A DNA stretch of 64,000 bases from Undaria pinnatifida. Taxonomy: Eukaryota > Sar > Phaeophyceae > Laminariales > Alariaceae. A program made the translations under genes and the position numbers. Positions 8,641 through 21,100 of this stretch are shown here, piece after piece. The notes under the pieces were generated by a model, which saw only the letters and a program-made list of their open reading frames with translations, was not told the DNA's origin and made no database searches. Each line of letters begins with the position of its first letter. Within the stretch, counting starts at the first letter, position 1. Location: NCBI GenBank assembly GCA_012845835.1, contig JABAKD010000026.1, positions 15,166,533 to 15,230,532 of the forward strand, in the 5' to 3' direction.

Positions 8641-10109
8641 GGTAAATGGGATGAAGAAAAAAAATGTTGCAAAGAAAGGTATATGATTATTTCTACCAGT
8701 AAATAATATGTCAGTCTCTGGGAAATACCCACGGCACCATCAGCAGTCGTCATGGTGGAGACACTCCGGATATTATGTATTGAGGGGACGCGTCCGATTT
8801 CGACAATGTGAAAGCACCCACGAAGCAAAGATAGCAGACACACATATCCCGTCTTCTCGAGAAAAAACAGAGAAGAAGCGCTACGCCAACCTCCCGTACG
8901 AGCAAAGCCACCCCCGCACCAATCTTAGACAACGCCGACGCAACGAGACATCGCCTTTCTCTTCTTCGTTTTTCTCTTCGCCCGCAACCACGCAGACCAA
9001 TCAATGCGACAACCTTCACGTAACAAACAAAGCAATCTTCTTCCAAAACCTCGCCGGCTGACATGGCCCCATGCCGACGTTTGATGCAAACCGACTTTGC
9101 ATCCTGTCGACTTCGAACCTCCATTGCCACGGGAACAGCAGTGCAGTCTCTTCATTAATGCCAAGGCCTCTTTCGTTCCGCCTAGAGGCGACGCAGGTTC
9201 TCAATATTACTATTTTCGGTATTTTTGTTTGACAGACGCCAACTTTTACTTGACGGCGCATTTAACATAGTGTGTTTCGCCTATCCTTGCCTTCTTTGTT
9301 GTATAATATTACGTTTTTTTTCTGTCAAATCATGACTTTCATAATCCCATGTTCGTATTGAACTCTTGGCATTACTTTAAAGTTCAATGCATGCCAAATC
9401 GGACAGCTACACCTTAAATTGTCGAAGTGCTGCCCTGCCCTACCCGAAGCATGGGCGCCGGCGAATGCCGGCGCCCATGCGGAGCCCTTGTATATGTCCA
9501 GAACGAGGAGGAGGTAGTAGTAGCTACGATCACTGGCGCAGAAAACGCCACCCAGCAGCATTGCGAGCGGCTGCGTCCCCGGGCCTCAAGCGTGGTATTG
9601 TACAAGTTCGGACAAATCGACATTGTTTGTACTCTCGTGCAAGCAATTTAGGTATGTGCGACTAAGACCACACACAGGGATGCTCTAGCACACAGAATAT
9701 GGAATTAGTCTATCACATATTTTATGGCGTACATTTTCGACACAAAACACAAGCGGGAAGCAAATTGTTCCTCCTGTTGTTAAGCTGCACCACGCGAAGG
9801 TTGTAGTAAGTCGACAGTATCCACGGGAAAAGCCAGTGAATGGCATGCATTCGTCCCGTATCGCACCGTACACGTTTGGTATTTTTATACCCGAGAAGAC
9901 TCTTTGGAGAAATTCAGGCGGCGTTCTTTGTTGTTGTAGCTGTGGTCCCTGACTCCGTTGCTGTGGTCGTTTGCCGGTCAAGTTTAAGCTGGAGTGTCGG
10001 TACGTAACGGACAAATACGTTTATGTTCCTTCGTACTTGACGTGCTCTTGGCTGCTAATTGCTGATTGATCATCTCTTATAGTGTGGTTTTGTGTTTTTT
10101 AGCACACTT
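8641..10109. other. Intergenic stretch without recognisable gene
   Basis: Short ORFs on both strands have no recognisable domain. The only structured signal I found is the perfect hairpin at 9449-9480. Confidence 0.4.
9449..9480. repeat. Perfect GC-rich hairpin
   Basis: The 14-base arms GCATGGGCGCCGGC and GCCGGCGCCCATGC flank a GAAT loop with no mismatches. It stands alone in otherwise ordinary sequence. Confidence 0.85.
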
Positions 10110-10400
10110 CTACTTTCCAGCTTTTGGACATACACGCCGTGGTCACAGGTGTCGTCCCTTTTCCCCCCCCCCGGTTATTGCCTTACTTTTTATTTGCGTA
10201 TAGGTTTCAGCACCTCCTACGGATCGTCGATTTTTCATCGAGTGTTGCTGACTCACGCTCTCGCGGTTTCCGTAAGTCAATAACTGCACGAGAAAAATTT
10301 CCACAAAAAACAAGTACGAGTACGCACGCGGGGGGGTTCGAACTCATGATATTGACCTTTACAAGAAGCTCGAGGATACCCTAATACGCCACCGGGGCAG
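10110..10400 (-). mobile_element. tRNA-derived SINE, subfamily B, copy 1
   Basis: Read on the minus strand, a tRNA-like head with GGTTCGAACCCC-type B box complement (GGTTCGAACTC near 10337 on plus) is followed by a body with CTCGATGAAAAATCGACGA-like sequence. The copy at 25995-26272 is in the same orientation and the one at 49468-49790 is inverted. The head abuts the next SINE head-to-head across about 12 bases. Confidence 0.65.
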
Positions 10401-10411
10401 TGAGTGATAAA

Positions 10412-10735
10412 GAGCCGGTCGCCCCGGCGGCCTGGTGGGGTTACATTACTAATGATAGCGTGGGTCCTTGAGTTAAATAATCACCGCGCTGTGAGTTTTG
10501 TTGGTTCTATATATTTGCAGGAATACATGAGCAAAAAATTGATCAACTAACCGCTGAAATCGCCTTGCAGCGTCTTGGTAGGTGCAATTTCGACGCTAAT
10601 CGACGACGGAAGAAAATGCAAAATTCTTATCGCGATAAAAGTTAGGGCATGAACCGTAGTGGGAATGGGGGAGGGAAGTCCCCTATATGACCCCGGGTCT
10701 GATTTATACTACTTGGAGGGCGAGAGTAGTTGTTA
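10412..10735 (+). mobile_element. tRNA-derived SINE, subfamily A, copy 2
   Basis: It begins GCCGGTCGCCCCGGCGGCCTGG and carries the body landmarks of the 8336 copy (ATCGACGACGGAAGAAAATGC, GCGATAAAAGTTAGGGCATG, ATGACCCCGGGTCTGA). The B box is degraded (CTTGAGTTAAATAATC), so this copy is probably transcriptionally dead. Confidence 0.6.
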
Positions 10736-11403
10736 TAGAGTGTCAGTATAGCTGGCAATAGATTCGGTAGAATAGTCCGCAGAGTTATAGTCTATTGGCC
10801 ACAAGAAGGTTCTCTTAAACGGAATATTCTGAGTGAAGCGCATAACCCGTAGAATCTAGCTAGTTTGTACCACAAGAGCGTTCTCGGAAATGGAACGCTC
10901 CTCCTCTGGACAAGATAGATAGAAGTAAGCGCGTTAAGCGCTCATGGGAACATAGGACATCCAGGAGAACGCTCCTTGTACGTTCCATAGGTAAAGGTCA
11001 GAAAGAGAACACAGCAGCAAAGCTGGGGTGAAGCGAACTCTGTGAGCTTCACGCCACCCCCGTGCTCTCGCTCCTCCTCCTTCTCCTACTCCTCCTCCTT
11101 CTATTCCTCCTCTTCCTGTCTCCTCGAGCTTGTCATAGCTCAACGCCAAAAATGAGAAATCTATAATGAAGAACCGGTGCTGTCTCCAAGCGAAGCTGAT
11201 ACCCCTGCGTCCCTTCCCTCCCACCTTCCGGTACCACGACACCTTCACATAGTGCGATAACTCATGTTAGTAGGATGGGGAAAAGAGAAGAGGCGAAGTG
11301 AGTTGCTGCTGCTGTAATAGTACGACACCCAAGCAAGTTGCACAGATCGACTTGATCTAGACCGACTGCTGTTAATTATGAAATTGGTCCATGTACAACT
11401 TCT
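10736..11403. other. Stretch without recognisable gene
   Basis: A CTCCTCCTT-rich patch lies at 11060-11115. If the copia fragment to the right ever had a 3' LTR it should be here, but I could not match this stretch to sequence right of 15888. Confidence 0.35.
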
Positions 11404-11706
11404 CTAATCACAGGCCAGTATGGGATGATAGTCATTGAACTTGCTGAACTTCTCAGTGAGTGGTGGTTTCCTCTGCCCGAAAACAATCCTCTTCAGGTCT
11501 GACACTAGCCTCTTGAAGAATGTTCTAGATGCCTGCTTCAATCCGTAAATATTCCTCTTCAAACAGGCAACCGTTCCTGACATCGAACTACAGCCAGGAG
11601 GCCACTTCATGAACCCCTCGCGATCCAATTCCGACTGAACAAACGCTTGCTCAAAGTCGCAGTGGAGTAAGTCTAAGTTGTACTTGCACGCCAACGCTAC
11701 TAACAA
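11404..11706 (-). pseudogene. copia reverse transcriptase fragment
   Basis: Encodes LDLLHCDFEQAFVQSELD and MKWPPGC...CLKRNIYGLKQASRTFFKRL, the fingers and first palm motif of copia RT. The first catalytic Asp (CDFEQAF) is present, whereas it is lost in the other copia. The frame ends before the YVDD motif. Confidence 0.8.
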
Positions 11707-12159
11707 TCACTGAGATGCAGCATTTGCGGTCGGCGAGAATGTCTCAAACGAGTCCACGCCATACATCTGCTTGAAGGCCTTCGACTAACAGCCTAGCCTT
11801 GGCCTTACTATCTTCCCCGTTTCGTATGCTTTCCACTTGATATCCATCTAGCATTAACAGCATTACGGCCTACTCGGGCCTTTACTGCCTAGGTGAACGC
11901 TCCTGCTCTTATCAAGCCTTCAAATTCCGACAGACCTGTCGAACTCCCAAATCTCGGCGTACTTCGAATGCAGCAATGCTGGGTTTCTTGGTAGCTACCG
12001 GGCTTTTACCCAACATCCTGAACTAGCTATTTCGGCAATTCGATTTCGTCACCTGCTCTCTGCTCTGCTACAAGTGCATATACTATGTCTGATGCAGATA
12101 TGGGTCTGAGGGTGACCACATAGCCGGGTACGCTCTGCTGGTTACCTGCACGGGTTTGC

Positions 12160-12950
12160 GTGCGAGTTCTACCGTATCTTACTTCATCATTCTCTTTCGC
12201 AGGTGTATTAAAGTCAACAAGCTCAGCGACATGCCGCGGACGACGAGCGGCTAGAGGGGGTGCCTCCGCCTCTACCGGCCGTCCCGACCCAATCGACTCG
12301 ACATCATCATGCCCATCCGGCCCAGTCGACTCTGCCTCCTTATCCCCTCCCTGATTTCACAATTCTACCTCACCTGCCTCTTGCCCTCCCTGCCCCTCCC
12401 GATCAGTCTCAGGCACTGGCGACGACACAGAAGGAGCTGCTCTATCAGAGGAATCGTTCACGGGGGAAGACGGTTCAAAGGCGGAAGATGGAACATAGGG
12501 GAACTGGCATACACTGCCTGCATCAAAACTGATAACCTCATCGATTCCTGCACCAGAAGCGGGTACATCACGTTTGACAAGTGTGTAGGCAACTCCTCTC
12601 CCAACAATCGGAAATGCTAGGGTTCTTCATCGTCGACACTTTCCTCTACTCCCTTCTCTGCCACCTCTATCGGCATGGAAGGTTGCAGTGGATGGAGCTG
12701 TGACGACAACACATCTTACGTACATCTCTCGTTTCCTGAATAATCAAGTCCTCGTAAGTACTCAATGACAATCACGGAGGTGGCCTATCGAAGAAGCGAA
12801 AAAAACGAAAATCTCACCCTTAGGTAACAGCTTCCACGGTCGCTGCCACCCGCAGTACGCCTGTTTCAAAAACGGATACGGTCTATAAGGACGAGGTTCT
12901 CCATACCACATCTCATACGGTGAACAGAGTCAGAGTTAGCAGAACATGCG
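12160..12950 (-). pseudogene. copia integrase-RT linker remnant
   Basis: On the minus strand this stretch reads as a low-complexity Ser/Pro/Asp/Glu-rich linker containing RRPRHVAELVDF and EVRYGRTRTQTRAG, similar in style to the linker of the second copia (RTRAQTVRNQ). An in-frame stop interrupts it. Plus-strand ORFs here are shadows. Confidence 0.45.
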
Positions 12951-12957
12951 TTGTGGT

Positions 12958-13906
12958 TCATTGTTTTGCAAGCCCAGTGAATATTTTCAGCGTAGAGTTC
13001 GTCGGTCTCAGGTAACTGCAAATGCCCAAGACTAACTTTCGCCTGAGAACGAGCCGCCATCGGGGCCTCTTCATCAATCCCAACCCACCCTCTGCAACGC
13101 CATTATATTGCGGACCATAAGCCGGATTGAACTCTTGCTGGATCAAACACTCATTGAACACAGATGCGAATCCCCCCAGAATAACTCCCCTCCATTGTCA
13201 GATCTAACAATATCATCCAATGATGGGATCCCATCAGCACGCACACTCGCAAGAAAATTTCGGAACGCACTGCCAGCGTCTGATTTATTTATCAGGAAAT
13301 ACATCCATGCACGCTTCGTGAAATCATCCCTCACAATCATGGGCAGATTAATACCCTCTACGGACGCAGCGAGACCAAGGCTACGGTAGGGGGGGTACCC
13401 CCATTTTCACTGGTGTCTTTGAGCCACTCGCACGAGTAGCTCTGTGCCCTACGGATGAAGATGGTTTAGGCACTTGGTTTGCCGCAGCTTAGATCACCTT
13501 TGCATTGCGGATTGATTTCGTCAATGTAAAACATAAAGAAAACGTAAGATTGCATAGGAACAAAGGGGCACTCGCGCGAGTGACCCCTAGCCACTGAAAT
13601 AAAAGGCCCAAAAGGGGACCCCCCTACCGTAGCCTGGGTCGCGACCTATCGCCCTCCTAGATCAACAATAACTTCGCCCAACGTTTTATCCTATCTACGA
13701 TTAATTTAACGAGAAACTCCTTTCCTAATAGTCTTCGACAATAAATATGCCGTACAAGCACGCATTTCACCAACCAACTCGGTACCTAGGCGCTTTGCGG
13801 TAGTACGAAGCACTCCATCGTGCGAAAGGGCATATATGTTGTGAAAGTCGTTCATATCAATCGTGGTTTCATGCTTGGGGCTTGAAAGAGTGAGGGCAGC
13901 CAACAT
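12958..13906 (-). pseudogene. copia gag-pre-integrase/integrase remnant split by a MITE
   Basis: 13706-13906 encodes FHNIYALSHDGVLRTTAKRL, a gag-pre-integrase-like segment. 13143-13340 encodes IVRDDFTKRAWMYFL and IVRSDNGGELF, the catalytic core around the first two acidic residues. 12958-13161 continues with AYGPQYNGVAEGGLG, where the usual catalytic Glu context (GVVER) is degraded. The 246-bp MITE lies between the first two parts. Confidence 0.7.
13384..13629. mobile_element. TA-flanked MITE inserted in copia integrase
   Basis: Terminal inverted repeats CGGTAGGGGGGGTACCCCC and (reverse complement of right end) CGGTAGGGGGGTCCCC bound a 246-bp segment flanked by TA on both sides, as in Tc1/mariner-type MITEs. 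The interior has GCCACTCGCACGAGT and ACTCGCGCGAGTG, a further weak inverted pair. It has no coding capacity. If the TA is not the target duplication, the repeats could extend two to three bases further. Confidence 0.7.
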
Positions 13907-14026
13907 CGTATGAAATTATTCTTCTCCGAGACGATACGCGGTCGCAATCAGCATGCCATCGAAGTTTTGAAAAGTAACTTGTCTTTGAAAAGCAGTCACA
14001 ACACTATCAGGACCACCAAGACCATT

Positions 14027-14595
14027 CTATGACTCGCTGTCAAACTCTGCGCTCGGAAAAAGGAGGCTGTATCCCAAGTTGGGGGAGTACAACACGTTCT
14101 TCAACTCTACTGAAAACTCGCTGTAAGCAGTCACAAACACCACCTCCAGGGTTCCTGTAACTTCTAACTCACAAGACACGCCACCAATCCCGTTAACGTT
14201 TTTCTGGCAAGGCGTCAAATCCTTCATGCAAGCGAGAGAATCTTTCATGTGGAAAGCAGTGCCTGTGTCCACGTACTAATCATCGAAATACCTAGACTTG
14301 ATAACAGCGTTCGTATTCACATTCTTGTTGACAGCGCTCAAAATCAAATCATCTGGTTATGTTAGCAGACACTTCAAACCAGAAACATCATACATCATGT
14401 TGCCCAAATCATCACATGCCGGCACAATCACATCATTCCGGCGTGCTGGCAGACACTCCGAATAAGAAACTTTAGAGATATCATCGCTTTAATCCTCGTC
14501 GGCCTCGGAATTCCCAGACTGTGTGGGATGAGCGATGATGCGAGCCAGGCAGCCCTTCCTCAAGTGACCCTTCTCCACACACTTGAAATGCTTCC
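14027..14595 (-). pseudogene. copia zinc knuckle and protease remnant
   Basis: A damaged CCHC knuckle reads HFKCVEKGHLRKGC near 14550-14593, with the first Cys changed to His. Downstream on the minus strand VDTGTAFHMKDS (about 14240-14275) contains the aspartic protease D-T-G triad and is followed by LKNVLYSPNLGYSLLF, the usual copia protease C-terminus. An in-frame stop sits just before the DTG motif. Confidence 0.65.
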
Positions 14596-15011
14596 GCTGA
14601 AAAATGTTTTCTTGGGCGAACCAGACTTGGAGTTAGACTTCGGCTTGTTGTTGGGTTTCTTGCTACTCTTCATCTCAGTCCTAGAAACCAGAGCAACACT
14701 ACTGTGCTTCTCCGAACCACCCTGTGCCTGCAAGTGTAGCTAACGCTCACGCACTTTAATATTGATGAACCATGGGTCATTGGGACAGAACACCACAAGA
14801 GCCTCACGCGGCCTCACGCAAAGTCTTGTACTCTTGTGCGATAGCCCTTCAAGCATCAGATTGCACACCTCCCTGCCATCGTTCTTGACTTCAAGCATTT
14901 GCAAAACACCAAGCGTCTCTGTCATGGAGGCAAAAGAAGGTTGCGGAATTCTCGTTCGAACGCAAGCGCAGTGACTTCAGTTTCTCCTCCTGCACACAAA
15001 TCTGACTCTGG

Positions 15012-15888
15012 CTAAACAACAAAAAAAATATCATTTAGCACACGAAACGCCTTGCAGGGGAAACCAGCGTGACTAGCTATAGTTTTCAGACTATCCGTTA
15101 TCAAGCAGTGGAGCAGAAACCACCAATCAATCTCCGCCCGACGAATCACACCCACATTGAAGCCCTTCTCCACCCAGGGGATCAAGTCAAAACCAATGTC
15201 TGCAATCGGAATCTCAATCTCGGAAACAAACCCCTTATACAGGTTGTTGTGTCGGGCTCTCAGCAGAAAGTTCTGCAACCATGAGGGGTACGACACGTCG
15301 CTGCCGACAAAACCAGGAGCTTTGAGAAGTTTAATAGGACCCCTACCCAACTTCTCTCCTGTGTCAGTTATGTCATCCCCAGGAATCAGTGTGTTTCCAC
15401 TGGCGACGTTTTCCCACCACTCATTCGACAGAGAAGGAGCGGGCGGAACAACGGACTGGCTACCTACAGCAGCCCTGATGACAGTGCCATGAATCGAACC
15501 AAAGTTTACTGCAGAAACAGAGGAACAATTGTCTGCAGATGCATGAGGGTTGAAGCCTGAGCCAACACTCCTACTCCCAACCCGCAAGCTAGACACGCCC
15601 AAGCCTTGGGCATCGCCGTTCATATTTCGCGCATCTCCGACGGTGCCACCATATCGGTGCGCACCAGACTCTAGTCCGGTGGCTCTTGTTGCAACACGCT
15701 CAGAACCAGAGGACTCCACTTCTTCTCCTTGCTGCGTCTCCACGAGCGACTTAAGTAGATCTTTGGGAAGACACTAGAGTCACAAGCTCAGACAACTGTG
15801 TCTCTAAGGAACCCATCCTCTCACCAACCTCCTGCGATCCATCCTAAGATGGGTTGATCGCAGGATTCTCGTTCCCCGGTACAGCCAT
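15012..15888 (-). pseudogene. copia gag remnant
   Basis: The probable start is the ATG at 15888 (MAVPGNENPA). It is followed by in-frame TAG and TAA stops and a frameshift. The longest open part (15012-15743) carries WLQNFLLRARHNNLYKG and EIDWWFLLHCLITDSLKTIA-type sequence, which fits a UBN2/retrotransposon gag domain. It precedes the zinc knuckle and protease pieces, as expected. Confidence 0.65.
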
Positions 15889-17208
15889 GATGAGGCAGGG
15901 GGATCGAGCCTTCCTCGACAGACCAGTCGAGAAAATCCAGAGGGACGAAGCAGAAGTCGACTGATACGACATAGCGTGTTGGTAAATCCGTGACTTCTGG
16001 AGGATGAGGTATTGTGTTAATGAGACCTTGGTCTGGAGAGACAGGTCGGGGAGTGGAGTGAACGAGGGGGGAGAGCACATAGGCTGCGAGCTCCCACGCC
16101 ACTTTGGAAAGATGCACACAATCGGACCAATGTAGCGTACCGATCACGGCAGTAAGCCGTTAATCTGATTCTAGCAACAATACGGAAGTATTCCACCTGA
16201 CACTTGTCCGATGTACGATACATACTCCTACGGCCAATTTATAACCCTTAGGTTTGTACAATCTACCGAAATACCGCTGTACCGGGTGAGCTTACGCAAG
16301 TGCCACACTACCCGGAAATATGACATTCCGGGTGGCTATCTCCACCGAAACTGACCTTTAGGGGACAGGCCGGGTCGACCCACACACGCATCCGTCTACA
16401 ACGGCAGCTTGCGCTGCCGGGGTTGTAACGAAGACCACTGATAGGGACAGCTTACGCTATACCTACGATGGGACCCAAGAGGTGCGCCAGCTAGCGTTGG
16501 GCTGCGAAAGCAACTGGGTTAAATCGACGCACGACGAGTATGAAAATACGTGGAAGTGTGGTGAGCAAAAGCTTCTTTTTTTCCACTTCCGCCGGAGGAT
16601 AAAAAAAATAAAAATAAAATAACAAAGATTATTTTTATGTGCTAGCTCGGCCACCTCAGATCGACAGCTCCGCTATTCAAACCATCCAATCAGATGTTCT
16701 ACCGCAATTCATTCGATACACACCGCCGCTATCACGAACAAATGGAATTTGGTTACGTCCATATTACCACTGTCATTACACAGAGGTCCGAACTTAACGT
16801 ACCATTTGCTCTTTTTTTTCAGTGTCATATACCTCTTGCTACCATGTTTTCATCAAAGTGCGCGTTATGAAACATGGACTCAGCTGTAATCCATCAGTAC
16901 ATTTTTTATCAGTAGTATTTGCCTTTGCTATGTGAATTACCTTAATCTTAATGCGGAGAAATACAATATGCGGGGAGTTTCGTTCCTCGGGTCCCGTTGG
17001 TGCATTGTATCATCATGTTGTAACCAACTTCCTAACACGATTACCGGGGAATGTTACAGGGGGTATTGCGAATAATTTTGCTTTTTACCATAGGACGGTC
17101 TGTCCGCAAGTAGAACAACCCGTAGAGTACATCTTCCCGTGTCATTGGCAGAGTCCCGAAGTGATCAGACGACGGTCAGCCCCATCTTTATCACTCCCTT
17201 GACTTCCT
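15889..17208. other. Stretch without recognisable gene
   Basis: This should hold the 5' leader and LTR of the minus-strand copia, but no second LTR copy is present to confirm it. A hairpin-like GCAGCTTGCGCTGC occurs near 16403. Nothing else is recognisable. Confidence 0.35.
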
Positions 17209-17400
17209 TACTGCTCCTTCCATCTCCTCACTTCTCCAGGTTCTCTTGTTCGTTTTTATGTTTTGGCCACGTAAGGATCAACTACAACATTATCGTTTTT
17301 CAAACGTGATCCTAACAGACACTTCGGTGTCATCTCTACAACTCAAAGCACTGAGACAGAGCTTCGAGACGTGTCATTGTCTCATCCGCGAGATGTTAAA
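17209..17400 (+). repeat. Repeat shared with 45236-45440
   Basis: A pyrimidine-rich lead-in is followed by GTGATCCTAACAGACACTTCGGTG and GACAGAGCTTC. The same order occurs at 45236-45440, with the 16-mer AACAGACACTTCGGTG identical (17314-17329 and 45366-45381). The two copies, in the same orientation, lie just outside the two ends of the four-exon gene. Confidence 0.5.
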
Positions 17401-17661
17401 CAAAATCGAAATAAACCCGACATAGGAACAGGAAGCTAATCCCCCCTCCATGGAAATTTAGCGCAACAGTCTGCACTCCACATCAATGCCACCGAGTACG
17501 TCATGCATGCATCGGAACCGAATAGTTGATTTTCCGCGACCACAGACAGCCAAGTCCCTATGGCGAACATATTCCAATATGCACAACCCCCGCGGTCAAC
17601 ACCGTGACCACTTGAGCCTGAACGCATCCCAGCCTGCCGGTTCAGTGGACGTTGTTTGTCT

Positions 17662-18142
17662 CTAACAGGATACCCCCTGAATCGCGACGGAAACAACAAC
17701 CCATACGGTGCAAACCAATACCATCATCCCCATTGTGATACCCCTACCGGTACCCACAGTCCCGTTCGCAAGAGCTGCCTCGTTGTTTCCGAGTTCGTCT
17801 TCTCTCCCCAGACCTGACACGTCACTGAGCGAGGCGTTTACACCGCGTTTGATATCGCTGGCCGGGGAGGGGGTGTTTCCCTCATTGTCGTCGTTGGCAT
17901 CGGCTATGGGGTTGAGGGAACTGCCCACGACGCCGTCATCGTCTATAGCAGTTGCTGGGGCTGTCGGGACCATACCGACGTCGGTTGTCGGGGCGGGTGT
18001 GTCGGGCATGGTCGGAGGTTGTACGTCGGTGGCGGTGTCGTCGTCCAGGTTGGACGTCGGTGCTGGGGCTCCGGTCATGGCCGAGGCCGGCGCCGACGTC
18101 CCAAGAAACACGGATGCTGCATCCGTCGTGCAAGATACGTAC
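17662..18142 (-). CDS. Exon 4: stalk and C-terminal anchor
   Basis: The acceptor CGCACCCTTTAG|G precedes 18142, completing GGG (Gly249) from exon 3. The next residues YVSC supply the sixth Cys (253) of module 2. About 130 residues rich in Pro, Thr, Ala and Asp follow (PAPTTDVG, DDDG motifs), with NAS and NGT sequons. The protein ends with a hydrophobic run (384-403) and the tail QGVSC before TAG. Gly/Asn/Ser residues upstream of the hydrophobic run would suit a GPI omega site. Confidence 0.75.
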
Positions 18143-21100
18143 CTAAAGGGTGCGGGAAGTTGAGAAAATCGCAGACGGAAAGGGTGGGAGACGGGGGATA
18201 ACGAACAAAATGCAATCGCCATACCCTGCTGGGGACTTGGACGGGAATGCTACCGTACCTTCCGCTGCACCTGTTACGTAATAAACCGTGCGTGTTACCA
18301 CCAATGTCGGCATGGAGAATCCCGAATACTGTCAGTGTTCCTATATACATTTGGCCTACACTTCGTAGTTCTTAGTGCAGTGTTATGGCTTGTGCGCTGT
18401 ACAAGGCTAGGTGAATAGTTGAACCATCGGGGTTACAGCGGTGGGCGGCGTACGTGGCGTGGAAGAGTGGGGGAGAGAGGAGTATTGTGCCGGAGACTGC
18501 AGTACAGTGCGGAAAATGCGGTCGGTGAGAAATATGGAATGCTGCTAAACCCGGGGTGCCGGGGGCTATACCGTAAAAAACGTTCACGGGTGAAAACTAC
18601 AGGTGTCATTGCAGTCGTTGGTAAAGTGAAACAGGAATCCTTGCTTGTATTGGCCCTATCTCCCGTAAGTGAACAAAGCAAAAAAAAAAAAAATTGGTCG
18701 TTGAACAGCACCGACAATATCATGACCTGCTATTGAAGGTGTTTAGCGAGTGGAAATGTCGAGAGATTTAGGGATTCTTCCGTACAAGATAGTTCTGCCG
18801 ATGACGGTACCTGTCAATCGGGGAGGACATAGAATCAAATGTGCCACTTGTGTTCGAGCACTCGTTGACCGTCAACACGACAAATATAGTACACAACAAA
18901 ACAATTTCAGCCGAGCAGCAACGTTTACATGACGAAAATCGACACGGAACACCATTGCATCGCTGCGCGACTCGGAAATCTCCATCAACAGCAGGACGCT
19001 GGAACGAAAGCTGTAGCAAGTGTTTTGGCTGATGCTGTTCTTAGATGACGGGTTCCCCAAACCCCCAACTCGTATCGATTTTGTTAACGCGTGGTGAATG
19101 TGTTCGTTGAAAATTTTGCCATCGGGTACATTCGGGGGGTGCGACCATACAGTACAGATCTCTACAGGTTAGTAGAGTCCGGATTAAAATGTTGTATCTC
19201 CACCGTTCTATTGATCGCATGCGTCGATCGTGGGGACTCTGTTCGTATGCGGACAACAGTGCCACCTTTGGTTGTACGCGCTCAACGTTTGGGTGCTTTC
19301 TCACCCGTAGTAACGACCATTCGCCGCCTCCGTGGAGCAAATAGGAGGCGAAAATTCGGTAGGGCTGGTAGCGTGCATCCAGACATCCCCAGAGCACGTA
19401 TCATCTTCCGGCGAAAAAAACTGTGTCTCGAAGCTCCCGTCTTCATGGCACTGGCTCATCGCGTACCCCCCTAGTCCTGAGCTTTTACAACCCCCATCGT
19501 AAGTCCCACCGGAAGAATCCATTTCCGCAACAATCATCGAATTGCCGGTTGGGTCGGTGCAGCTCGCGTCGTGGTACTCGTTCGCTTTGAAGTTAATGGC
19601 AGTAGGAGACAGCGCCGCCGGCTCTGCACGATGCAAGTTGGGAGTTGTATTTGGTGTCGCGGTCAGAGTTGGGCGTAAGACAGGAGTCCGGGTGCGCAGC
19701 GTTATTGTTTGAGAGAATATTAAACGAGAGGAGGCAGGGGTCGGGGGGGGTTGTCCTTATGGGCGCTCGCGGCATTGGGTTAATGCGTGGTGGTGCGTGC
19801 TACCATAGAGATATATAGAAGGTTTTGGGGCTCCTAAATCCAATTTCGTCGGAGTTTCGTCTATTTTTTCCAATATGTTGGTTGTATATCTAAGCCAGGG
19901 GACTGCTCGTCCGGAAAAAAAATACTCTTGTCAATATATCATTTGTAGGAAATGTATTAAGCTACTGAAGTGTGGAACCCATGAAACAATAATGGTGCGC
20001 TCCTGCCGTGCAACGTGTCTGATATGTATCCCCTGCGAAACTCACAACTCTACTGTATCGGTTGGCTTGGACGACGTGTTTGTCTGAAAACGGGTGCATC
20101 GAACAGCACGGCAGAACCTAGCGCAGGGTGTATAACAAACGTATTTACCACTATCCAGTTGTGATAAACAAAGAGTTCATCAAAGCTCATAATACTGCAA
20201 TCGAGCGCAAGGTATATACTGTATAATATTAGAGTACATATCTACAGCATGACTTGACAAACCCATTATAAAATATGAATATGTCTATATCAGGCCGCCA
20301 TAAAGCGGCCAACACACCAGACTGCGCTGTTTGGTGAGTTCACGTGAATCCAACGACATGGATTGGTCTGGGATTTGGTCAGTTGAGCAGTCGTGAGGTT
20401 GACGAAGCATGCGTTAGTTACTGACCCAAACAGCACAACCAATAACCCCTAGCAGTTTATGACAGGAACGACCGGCGAAAGGCTGGAAGCGTTGCCATGG
20501 ATGGATGATGTGGGCTATTGTCTGGTTAAAAACACGGTAGTCCTCATTTGGAACGTTTGCCATTTCTGCGTAGGAAAGGCGTCCTTGTTTGGACCGGTGT
20601 ATTTGCAAACGACGGCCGTATAGAGTGTGTTTCCCATCGTATGCATTCTTCAAATAGCAAAAATGTCAGAGGGGTTGATTTTACTATAGCACTCCCCCCC
20701 AAAGCAGTGTTCTATTTTAACGAACTTTTAAGTACTGCTCGAAATGAGGAAATATGCTATGAACGAAAATCGTTATATTATTTGTTGTTTGCAAAGGACT
20801 ATCGAGCGATGAGGTCTGGGTGCGGGGAGAGGGGCACAGTATTTCATGAAATACGGCAGGGATGTGGTTTTGACACCGCCAATTTTGTTGAAGAAGTTTA
20901 ACCTGGGGGGGGGGGCTACCTCAGAACGAAACAAGGTTGCTGTGAGAATTGAAGGACTGGATAACTGTTTTACGGCTTCTAATTTGTAAAGCCGTCCCAT
21001 TGAACAACGACCCTCGATAGCAGTTTGACAGCTGCGAATCGACATGAGCTCTACCTTTTCTCTTCCAGAAATAACTGTCCACTCCAAATCCAGAACAACA

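Larger units (their letters stand above)
11404..15888 (-). mobile_element. Decayed Ty1/copia retrotransposon, 3' truncated, minus strand
   Basis: In polyprotein order on the minus strand I see gag, zinc knuckle, protease, gag-pre-integrase, integrase, a low-complexity linker and the start of reverse transcriptase. This is the copia order. Stops and frameshifts separate every piece. The RT ends before the catalytic YVDD box and there is no RNase H, so the 3' part is lost. No LTR pair was found. A MITE splits the integrase region at 13384-13629. The RT fragment shares the EQAF-QS-LD motif string with the copia at 56.7-63.7 kb, suggesting one lineage. Confidence 0.8.
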
